Shown here: positions 1 through 5,584 of the stretch, piece by piece
How positions within the stretch are numbered: the first letter of the stretch is position 1
Layout of the letters: each line of letters starts with the position of its first letter
Source of the DNA: Pseudomonadota bacterium
GTDB taxonomy: Bacteria > SZUA-182 > DTGQ01
Assembly (NCBI GenBank): GCA_030605265.1
Contig: JAUWIR010000153.1
Location: 1-8,606 of the forward strand
DNA length: 8,606 bases
Reading direction: 5' to 3'
Program-made: the position numbers and the translations under genes
The notes under the pieces: model-generated
Seen by the model: the letters and a program-made list of their open reading frames with translations, nothing else
Databases searched by the model: none
Told to the model about the DNA's origin: nothing

Positions 1-4
1 AACT

Positions 5-36
5 TTCCCCGCTCACGATCACTGGAGGGTGGGGAA
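5..36 (-). terminator. Weak candidate terminator after the Fn3-like gene
   Basis: TTCCCC (5-10) and GGGGAA (31-36) are inverted repeats with a 20-nt loop, located 17 nt past the stop codon of the last gene. On the minus strand only AAGTT follows before the window ends, so no T run can be confirmed. Low confidence. Confidence 0.2.
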
Positions 37-52
37 GATTTTCACCAACACA

Positions 53-844
53 TCAGGCTTTAACACTCTTTTTATCTCTTATTTCTTCTCCGGAAGTAAG
101 AAAAATTCTAATATGATAGTAATAAAACTGCCCCTCTTTCGGCTCTCCATCAATGAATACATTTTTTTCTGTTTTGCCGAGAAACTGATAAGGGCCTTCT
201 TTTTTAACTGATCGATAGATATGAAAAGCAGAAATAGACTGAATGGGCTCAAATTCCCACTGCAAGGCTACCTTCCCTTTTTCACCTTTGGCTTGAAAAT
301 TTTCAATATAAATCTTTTCCTCAACTTCAGAAGCCGGTGGGGGTTGCTTTCGATTGGCTATGGCCTCTTTTAGCTCTCCAACAAAAGCAGGAATTTCCCT
401 ATTTATGGCCTCTCCTCCTGAAAAGCTTAGGGACCAACTGTTAATTACCTGCTTTTCTACTATATCAATGAGGTTAAGCACTGCCAAGATGCCACCCCCT
501 CCACTTTTGGTTACTTTGCCAAAAAGAATAAAATTAATCCCCAGGATCTCTCCCGCTTTCAAGACCATATCCGGATTATCAGTTTGAACAAGGCCTTTTT
601 GGAAAAGCATGTTCTCCATTTCACGCCTTGACATAACCTCAATGTCTTTTTCCAGTTCCAAGGTTGTTGTCAGAGCATAGAGGATGTCCCCATTATAGCC
701 CATTGCTTCAATATTTGTAGGCCTGAAATTGAAAATCCCCAGCACACCTTTTTCTGCAGATAATTCAGCGACCATACTAAAAAAGAGTAAGGCAAAGGCA
801 ATCACCATAATGAGCCAAAAGAGACTTTTTCTAAGGCAATGCAT
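53..844 (-). CDS. Exported CsgG/TolB-like (FlgO-like) protein with C-terminal fibronectin type III-like domain
   Basis: A 263-residue protein. Residues 1-30 are a basic then strongly hydrophobic signal peptide with a likely signal peptidase I site after AELSA. There is no lipobox, since the only early Cys is residue 3. Residues 31-165 look like the alpha/beta fold of CsgG, LpoB, TolB-N and FlgO proteins: a first strand VLGIFNF, the helix-forming SRREMENML near 72-80 (the place of the ERxxLxxxL motif of CsgG), then GINFILFGKVTKS near 102-113. After a Pro-rich linker (about 167-173), residues 184-258 resemble fibronectin III: VALQW, FHIYRS, GPYQFLGK, YYYHIRI. It probably acts in the periplasm or at the outer membrane. 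It starts 3 nt after the stop of the larger CsgG-type lipoprotein, with AAAGGA upstream of the ATG, so translational coupling is likely. The export call is firm, the CsgG-like fold fairly firm, and the function unknown. Confidence 0.85.
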   Translation of the reverse strand: MHCLRKSLFWLIMVIAFALLFFSMVAELSAEKGVLGIFNFRPTNIEAMGYNGDILYALTTTLELEKDIEVMSRREMENMLFQKGLVQTDNPDMVLKAGEILGINFILFGKVTKSGGGGILAVLNLIDIVEKQVINSWSLSFSGGEAINREIPAFVGELKEAIANRKQPPPASEVEEKIYIENFQAKGEKGKVALQWEFEPIQSISAFHIYRSVKKEGPYQFLGKTEKNVFIDGEPKEGQFYYYHIRIFLTSGEEIRDKKSVKA

Positions 845-847
845 GGA

Positions 848-2872
848 TTAATCCTTTAAGGTGATTTGATGATTCAAGAAAATTTCGTCAAGATACTCTA
901 AGGCTTTTGTGCTTTGGGGTGAATTTTGTATTCGTTTTAGCTTTTCATCAAAAAGAGCGTTTATAAAATGTTCAGCTGCTATCATACTATCTTGACGACG
1001 CAGGTACTTTTCACCATCCTGAAAATAGGTTTTTTCCAAATTCTGCAATGGCTTCAATGCCTCACGGCCTAATTCCGCCACTACTTCCTCAGAAATTTTC
1101 TGAAGAATTTCTGTGTCAGAAGGGATTTCCACAGGATCAAAGGTAATATTTGCCTCAGGAAGCCCGGCGCTCCCCTCATCCTCGGCAATCTGTTTACGTT
1201 CAATGGTTTTTACCTGAATGTTTTCCCCTGTTGTTACATCAACAATACGAAAAGAAAGCTGAGCAAAGGCTATCTTCTTATGATAGGAAACAGTATATTC
1301 CTTTTCTGTATATTCCGGTACGAAAATTTTGGCAGGCGGCGCCTCTGCCAATTCCTTCTTATTCGGTTTTGGGTGTTTGACTTTCCAATTCATATATTCA
1401 ATATTATCAGTAATTTTTTCACCTATTTGATATCGAACTGTCTTGGTGCCTTCAGAAGATGTTGAGTCTACCTTGTAAAGGAGCACGCTCCCCATAATAG
1501 CCACATCAATCCCATATATGCGCCCAATCTCCCGAGCGGAATTCCCGGATACCACGCCTATCTGTCCTAGTTTCATCTCCTCCAGGATAGATTTAAGATT
1601 TTCCCTCTCAAGAATTTGGATGTCTCCGCTGGCAGTCTTAAAGAGAAAAGTAATCAGATTATTTGCTACGATAATGCCTGCATCAGAACTACCAACAGGG
1701 CTGCTAAAATCAAAGACAGCAATAGATTTTTTAACCCTTTGATTGATTTCATCTTCCATGGATTGAATAAGATAGAAAATCCGGGGATACTCGGGATTGA
1801 TACTTTCTATCTGCTTATACCAATACCATGCCGCACCAAAACGTGCATCCTCCTTATTGCACTCCGCAGCGTATTTGGCACGAACACACAGATGATCGCC
1901 AAGTTTGGTTATCTGATCTTTTTGCCCTTTCCGGGAAAATTCTTTCGACATTTTATAATTTTCAAAAGCTTTACACAGCCACCCTTGATCTGCCAGGGTT
2001 TGCGTCTCTTTAATATAATAGTTGGCTGCCTTTTGTTGAGCCTGTTCAAGTCGTATCTTGAGATTATCATCCTCCGGCTTGTAGATGAAAGCCTGCTGAT
2101 ATGCCCTTATGGCTTTATCCCAATTGCTGTTTGTTGCCTCTTTCTTTCCCAATTTAAGAAAATAATCCACATTGTCACGCTCTTTGGCCAAGGACATCAA
2201 ATTTCTTGCTTCCTTGTATTCACTTCGCAAGGACAGTGTTTGACGAAGGTTTTCCAGGGCCCCCTTAATATCATTCTCCTCCATCTGTTTTTTTGCTTTT
2301 TTATAAAATTCCTCTGAGCCTACCCTGGTTACTTTAATCAAACATTGCCGGGAGTCTTCATAATTTGGAAAAAGACTCTGTAATTGTTGCAAACCAACAT
2401 AGGCTTTGAGCCACTCTTTGTTCTGAGTATATTGCTTTGCCTGGGAGTAAAGCTCTTCTATGTCCTTCATAAAGACTTCTTCTCTGCTATTCAGATCTTT
2501 ATTAAAGCTGATTACCTCAGCACAATTCGGGTCAACTTCCTTGGCCCCAACCAACGCTGCCTTGGCTTGGTCGAGGGCCATGAGGGTAAGGCTGCCTCCT
2601 GCTTCTAATGCTCCCATACCCTCTTTTATATATTTGTTGATGAGGTCTCCCCTCATTTTTTCCAAGGCTTGCTGATATTTTTGGTTGTCCGGGTCACTGG
2701 CGATAGCCTGATCTAAATAAGCCATAGCCTCTTTGTATTTTTCAGCTTGATTCAATTGCATGCCTATTTGGTAATGTTTTTCCCCCAACTTTTTGGTGCC
2801 GGTTGCACAGGCATGCAGGAAAATCACCGGCAAAAGAATGAAGAGTAGGAAAAAATGGCCCCTTTTATTCAT
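848..2872 (-). CDS. TPR-CsgG family outer-membrane lipoprotein
   Basis: A 674-residue lipoprotein with lipobox LHAC at residues 19-22 after a hydrophobic leader. Ala after Cys22 fits sorting to the outer membrane by the usual Asp+2 rule. TPR-like helix pairs fill about 29-370: YKEAMAYLDQAIASDPDN at 45-62, then copies near 135-170, 183-217 and 235-267, and a weaker one near 345-361. Residues 382-605 match the CsgG/HfaB fold: KKSIAVFDFS, LERENLKSILEEMKLGQ at 421-437, GIDVAIMGSVLLY at 454-466, FRIVDVTTGE at 541-550, then a long final helix. The last 60 residues look helical and TPR-like. CsgG forms the curli export pore, but the parts corresponding to its membrane hairpins are hydrophilic here, so I favour a periplasm-facing scaffold. 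The start has a strong site, GGAGGA with 4 nt to ATG. It probably forms an operon with the next gene. An alternative is a TPR partner of a penicillin-binding-protein activator of LpoB type. Confidence 0.88.
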   Translation of the reverse strand: MNKRGHFFLLFILLPVIFLHACATGTKKLGEKHYQIGMQLNQAEKYKEAMAYLDQAIASDPDNQKYQQALEKMRGDLINKYIKEGMGALEAGGSLTLMALDQAKAALVGAKEVDPNCAEVISFNKDLNSREEVFMKDIEELYSQAKQYTQNKEWLKAYVGLQQLQSLFPNYEDSRQCLIKVTRVGSEEFYKKAKKQMEENDIKGALENLRQTLSLRSEYKEARNLMSLAKERDNVDYFLKLGKKEATNSNWDKAIRAYQQAFIYKPEDDNLKIRLEQAQQKAANYYIKETQTLADQGWLCKAFENYKMSKEFSRKGQKDQITKLGDHLCVRAKYAAECNKEDARFGAAWYWYKQIESINPEYPRIFYLIQSMEDEINQRVKKSIAVFDFSSPVGSSDAGIIVANNLITFLFKTASGDIQILERENLKSILEEMKLGQIGVVSGNSAREIGRIYGIDVAIMGSVLLYKVDSTSSEGTKTVRYQIGEKITDNIEYMNWKVKHPKPNKKELAEAPPAKIFVPEYTEKEYTVSYHKKIAFAQLSFRIVDVTTGENIQVKTIERKQIAEDEGSAGLPEANITFDPVEIPSDTEILQKISEEVVAELGREALKPLQNLEKTYFQDGEKYLRRQDSMIAAEHFINALFDEKLKRIQNSPQSTKALEYLDEIFLNHQITLKD

Positions 2873-2885
2873 AGTGTCCTCCGCA

Positions 2886-2913
2886 TTATATTCAGCTGAT
2901 AAGCTGAATATAA
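2886..2913 (-). promoter_or_regulatory. Perfect 12-bp hairpin touching the Shine-Dalgarno site of the TPR-CsgG gene
   Basis: TTATATTCAGCT (2886-2897) and AGCTGAATATAA (2902-2913) are exact inverted repeats with a 4-nt loop. The stem ends about 3 nt from the GGAGGA site at 2877-2882. In the mRNA it would be a stable hairpin right before the ribosome-binding site. As DNA it is a 28-bp dyad that could bind a dimeric regulator. It is not a terminator for the upstream gene, because no T run follows it on the minus strand. Its core shares the 11-mer AGCTTATCAGC with 4675-4685. The structure is certain; a role is inferred. Confidence 0.6.
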
Positions 2914-2929
2914 AAAAATTAAAATTCCT

Positions 2930-2958
2930 ATTTTTAAATTAAGTAGTTACTTTGTAAA
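2930..2958 (-). promoter_or_regulatory. Weak candidate sigma70 promoter for the TPR-CsgG gene
   Basis: On the minus strand, TTTACA (2953-2958) is followed after 17 nt by AAAAAT (2930-2935). The -35 matches 5 of 6 consensus bases. The -10 has 4 of 6 and lacks the first T. Transcription would start near 2923 and carry the 2886-2913 hairpin in the leader. The region is very AT-rich, so chance matches are easy. Confidence is low. Confidence 0.25.
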
Positions 2959-3004
2959 ACTATATAAACCAAAAAAATTCACCTTGTGCAATTAATTATT
3001 TTTA

Positions 3005-3347
3005 GACAGGATAACAGGATTGGCAAGATAATTATTAATCCTGTCTATCATTTACAATAACTCTTTGACTTTATGCTTGATCTCAATTTTTTTTCTCCAA
3101 AATTAAGTATCAAGCCCACTGATTTTTAACTGTAATAATTTTTTATACTTCCGCATTAAGGTCGCATTTACACAATTCTATAAGCATACATTTCTCAGAT
3201 ATACTTACAACAAAGCCAAATCTTATGATAAACACGATATGCATACCCCAGAATTTATTCTGTCAATTCTCTATATTCCATATAACACCTCCGTCAAGTT
3301 ATGCTAAATCTTTTGGAGTTAAATCATGTTTATCCTGTTATCCTGTC
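3005..3347. repeat. Segment bounded by 16-bp perfect inverted repeats in the 544-bp spacer
   Basis: GACAGGATAACAGGAT at 3005-3020 is exactly reverse-complemented at 3332-3347. The left copy can also pair with a nearer arm: TAGACAGGAT at 3003-3012 with ATCCTGTCTA at 3038-3047, a 10-bp perfect hairpin. The two ends enclose 311 bp of AT-rich DNA with no transposase and no long ORF. The rest of the 2873-3416 spacer holds the RBS-proximal hairpin, a weak promoter candidate, a mini-ORF with a good ribosome site, and a short ORF. The arms look like dispersed intergenic repeats or the ends of a small non-autonomous element. I did not find a clear flanking target duplication. Confidence 0.6.
3143..3281 (-). 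pseudogene. Possible tiny gene, frameshifted or decayed
   Basis: On the minus strand, GGAGGTG (3286-3292) lies 4 nt before ATG at 3281, but that frame stops after 8 codons (TAA, 3255-3257). An overlapping frame, open from just after a TGA near 3264 and containing ATG at 3244, runs to TAA at 3143-3145 and encodes 33 residues from that ATG (starting MHIVFIIRF, ending CDLNAEV). Dropping one base near 3263 would join the two into a single 45-residue product with a strong ribosome site. Both lie between the 16-bp inverted repeats. I recognise no family. It could equally be chance in AT-rich DNA. Confidence 0.22.
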
Positions 3348-3416
3348 AAATATTTTTTTTAATTATGAATCTAAAAATCTATTTGCAAAGGTTAAAAAAA
3401 ATTCCATAGTATAACT

Positions 3417-4511
3417 TTATTTAATAGTAACGATAAGTCGGTCTGCGGTAATCTCCTTAATATCAGAATCAAAGTGTTTCTTTTTAAAATAAGACATTTG
3501 AAGCTCGTGATAAAGCTGCCTTGGCCACCCTCGGTAAATTATCTCATATTCTGATTGACTATCCCTATACTTGAGAAGATCAACAGTTACTACTCCCTTG
3601 ACCTCGGCTTCAAAAATACCTTTTATCTTTTCAGCTTGAGAATAGGATAGTACATTCTTTGCAATGAGAGTAATGCTTCTCTCATTGTATAATTCTTTTT
3701 CCCATTGCTTGGTAAGTTTTTTACGAAGGTCTTTCCATATTTCATCAATACACAAATTTATACATTTATCATAAACCTTCAACTGATTTTCCCCTGGGAG
3801 AGCTTTTACTGCGCTGGAAGAAGCGATTATTTCATTACTTCCCTGTCTATAGATATTGGCGCTGAGACTTACTTCATTGCTCTTCAACATGAGATCCTGA
3901 TAATCGGTTTTAAAACTAAAAAATTCAACAAAAAGGCCAACAATAAGTCCCATCGAAGACTCATCCTTTTCATTATATCTAAATACTCTTAACCCACTTT
4001 CCCTCAAACGCTCTGCAAGAAGATTGACAATTTTCCCCTCTGAGGGAAGTTTTTTTTCCACTCCCGGTTCCATCATAATACTTACGCGAGGATTCTTCTG
4101 CCAACCGGCGATTTGCTGAAACCGATCAAAATCAGATATCAAGGCGGAAAATTCCACCTCAGCCTCAATAGTGACATCGTAAGTCCCTAACTCTGTCTTT
4201 TTTTCCTCAAGTATGGTGATATTTTTTAGGTATCCTGACGAGCGTGTTAAAATTTGATCCCTGATAATCTGAAGGTCCTCTACAAGAGTTTTCGATTCAA
4301 TAGCAACTCCAACAGCTTTTTCAATTGCCGCCCTTTTGGCTTCATCCAAAGCCTTTTCGCGGGCGATCATTTCCCTCCCCGGCTCAAAAAAACTAGACCC
4401 CTGTACGATAACTTTTTTTGCTGCTTTTAGGGCAGTAGGATAAAAAAAAGAAATAATAATTAAAGAGGCCAAAAAATAGGCAAACCCCTTTTTCCCCATT
4501 TTTACTCTCAC
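3417..4511 (-). CDS. Exported FlgT N-terminal-domain-like protein
   Basis: A 364-residue protein counted from a GTG start. An ATG at codon 5 (4499) is equally plausible, as GTGAG lies 7 nt before it while the GTG has only a weak AGAAGAG upstream. Residues 1-30 are a signal peptide ending near ALKA, with no lipobox. Residues 33-125 match the FlgT-N/LPP20-like fold: KVIVQGSS, REKALDEAKRAAIEKAVGV at 51-69, LKNITILEE and YDVTIEAEVEF at 111-121. Residues 140-265 resemble the middle FlgT domain (start VSIMMEP, a helix NLLAERLRESG, LIVGLFVEFF). Residues 277-364 look like a small alpha/beta domain (ITLIAKNVLS, GVVTVDLL, ADRLIVTIK). FlgT stabilises the Vibrio flagellar H ring. No flagellar gene is visible here, so I do not assign that role or the symbol. 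It is separated by 208 nt from the LPP20-like gene upstream and 544 nt from the CsgG gene downstream, so it may be monocistronic. Confidence 0.85.
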   Translation of the reverse strand: MRVKMGKKGFAYFLASLIIISFFYPTALKAAKKVIVQGSSFFEPGREMIAREKALDEAKRAAIEKAVGVAIESKTLVEDLQIIRDQILTRSSGYLKNITILEEKKTELGTYDVTIEAEVEFSALISDFDRFQQIAGWQKNPRVSIMMEPGVEKKLPSEGKIVNLLAERLRESGLRVFRYNEKDESSMGLIVGLFVEFFSFKTDYQDLMLKSNEVSLSANIYRQGSNEIIASSSAVKALPGENQLKVYDKCINLCIDEIWKDLRKKLTKQWEKELYNERSITLIAKNVLSYSQAEKIKGIFEAEVKGVVTVDLLKYRDSQSEYEIIYRGWPRQLYHELQMSYFKKKHFDSDIKEITADRLIVTIK

Positions 4512-4533
4512 TTTCCGATCTCTTCTCTAGGCC

Positions 4534-4625
4534 TTACACTTAAGAGAACTTTATGTTTTTACCATGAAGAGCATGAATAAATAAGAAAACCTTCATGTTC
4601 TTCATGGTGAATTAAAAAAGTGTAA
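4534..4625. repeat. Nested palindromic element before the FlgT-like gene
   Basis: Inner arms ACCATGAAGAGCATGAA (4561-4577) and TTCATGTTCTTCATGGT (4592-4608) pair over 17 positions with one mismatch (a G-T wobble on the plus strand) and a 14-nt loop. Outer arms TTACACTT (4534-4541) and AAGTGTAA (4618-4625) are exact inverted repeats around them. Each inner arm also repeats the word CATGAA internally. The layout resembles a REP-type or tiny MITE-like intergenic element. If the promoter at 4619-4647 is real, the inner stem would sit at the very 5' end of the mRNA. Confidence 0.55.
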
Positions 4626-4647
4626 ACTGACTAATGAAGAAGGCCAA
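4619..4647 (-). promoter_or_regulatory. Candidate sigma70 promoter for the FlgT-like gene
   Basis: On the minus strand, TTGGCC (4642-4647) is followed after 17 nt by TACACT (4619-4624). Each hexamer matches 4 of 6 consensus bases, and the -10 keeps the key T1, A2 and T6. Transcription would start near 4612, about 100 nt before the gene. The -10 overlaps the outer arm of the nested palindrome, which could tie promoter activity to that structure. Confidence 0.33.
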
Positions 4648-4674
4648 AATTTTATTTTTTTATTTATGTGGATT

Positions 4675-4713
4675 AGCTTATCAGCATCACAGCTAACGCC
4701 AATCAGCTTATCA
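4675..4713. repeat. Short direct repeats AGCTTATCA with local dyad
   Basis: AGCTTATCA occurs at 4675-4683 and 4705-4713, 30 bp apart, just past the stop of the LPP20-like gene. TTAGCT (4673-4678) and AGCTAA (4691-4696) form a small dyad inside. The first copy extends to AGCTTATCAGC (4675-4685), the same 11-mer as in the hairpin at 2886-2913 (reverse complement, 2895-2905). No T run follows on the minus strand, so it is not a convincing terminator. Confidence 0.4.
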
Positions 4714-4719
4714 ACTCTT

Positions 4720-5532
4720 CTAATTTACTATAAAAACTACCCCTGTTTCAGAGAGGAAGTTATTTTTCACATTGCTTTGATAAATAAGGATGGCATCTTC
4801 ATTATTTACTATCACATCAGTAAAATTTTTCACTTTTTTGGCTTTTACAAATAAAGACTTTTGGCAGCCACGGCCCAGGAGAAGGTCTTTGGCAGTTTGC
4901 ACCTCTTTTTTTAAATCGCACCCTAAGTGCCTCTTAGAGGGGTCATATACTGCTTCTTGGTTCTCTGTCAATATACGATTGACCAGGGCGGGTTTAAATT
5001 CGAATGCCCGTACATCAACAATCAACCCATCATAAATTTCCTTTTCTTTCTCTGTCTTTTCATCAGCCCCACTCTTTGGAGAGGGTTTATAAGAAGGGGC
5101 CTCCGGCGGGGCCAGTTTTGCTTCATTAAGGGCAGGCAAAAGTTTATCAAAAAGCCCTCTCTTGGAAATCCTCATACATACTTCAGCATATTTTTCAATT
5201 GGATCATACTTCCTGCCACATTCCATAGCCCCCTTGACTACTCCCTTTACCATAGCACTAATTTTTTCTTCTTTGAGCATGGTGTCTTTCACAGTGGTGA
5301 TGCTGTAAATGACTGTACCCTCAATAACTTCCATTAGGTCCCTCATGGCTATCACCTTAGCTGCTCTATAGGCCATGCCTCGGGATTGTCCACTTCCTGA
5401 GATACCAACAACTTCAATATAATCTTTTTCAAAAAGAGCCAAAGGGTCACTTTCTTGAGCAAATACCAAAGTGACTGCCACAAGAAAAAAAATGGCCCCT
5501 ATCATCAATCCTGTCAATAACTTCCACCTCAT
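4720..5532 (-). CDS. Exported LPP20-family (FlgP-like) protein
   Basis: A 270-residue protein. Residues 1-25 form a signal peptide with a likely cleavage at VFA-QES. There is no lipobox, unlike many LPP20 proteins, so it is probably soluble in the periplasm. Residues 37-130 fit the LPP20 fold: DYIEVVGISGSGQS, the helix RGMAYRAAKVIAMRDLMEVI (51-70), TVKDTM, then KYAEVCMRISK. A charged, Pro-rich linker (140-165) leads to a C-terminal domain (168-270) often found after LPP20 in diderm bacteria, with GLIVDVRAFEFKPAL and RILTENQEAVYDPS, then NNEDAI and a closing hydrophobic VVFIVN. Four mature Cys (105, 119, 205, 223) could form disulfides. The start has a strong AGGAGG (5542-5547) 9 nt before ATG. 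It follows the TPR-SLH lipoprotein by 52 nt without a clear promoter, so the two are probably one operon. FlgP is a flagellar outer-membrane ring protein; a flagellar role is not supported here. Confidence 0.87.
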   Translation of the reverse strand: MRWKLLTGLMIGAIFFLVAVTLVFAQESDPLALFEKDYIEVVGISGSGQSRGMAYRAAKVIAMRDLMEVIEGTVIYSITTVKDTMLKEEKISAMVKGVVKGAMECGRKYDPIEKYAEVCMRISKRGLFDKLLPALNEAKLAPPEAPSYKPSPKSGADEKTEKEKEIYDGLIVDVRAFEFKPALVNRILTENQEAVYDPSKRHLGCDLKKEVQTAKDLLLGRGCQKSLFVKAKKVKNFTDVIVNNEDAILIYQSNVKNNFLSETGVVFIVN

Positions 5533-5584
5533 TGTCTTCTCCCTCCTGATATTCTATTTTTTTAAATAAATTTTTCATACATAT

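Noticed and set aside
1616..2317. A 233-codon plus-strand open frame inside the TPR-CsgG gene
   Set aside because: It is wholly antisense to a protein with clear lipobox, TPR and CsgG motifs. It shows no recognisable domain and reads as Ile/Leu/Phe/Cys-rich shadow coding.
2885..2890. TATAAT on the minus strand just before the TPR-CsgG gene, as a -10 box
   Set aside because: Transcription would begin at or inside the Shine-Dalgarno sequence, and no -35 is present 17 nt upstream. It is part of the hairpin stem.
3385..3416. T run on the minus strand after the FlgT-like stop, as an intrinsic terminator
   Set aside because: There are eight Ts but no inverted repeat of useful stability before them.
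4927..5337. A 136-codon plus-strand open frame inside the LPP20-like gene
   Set aside because: It is antisense to a gene with a strong ribosome site and family motifs, and its product has a Phe/Ser/Tyr-rich, non-protein-like composition.
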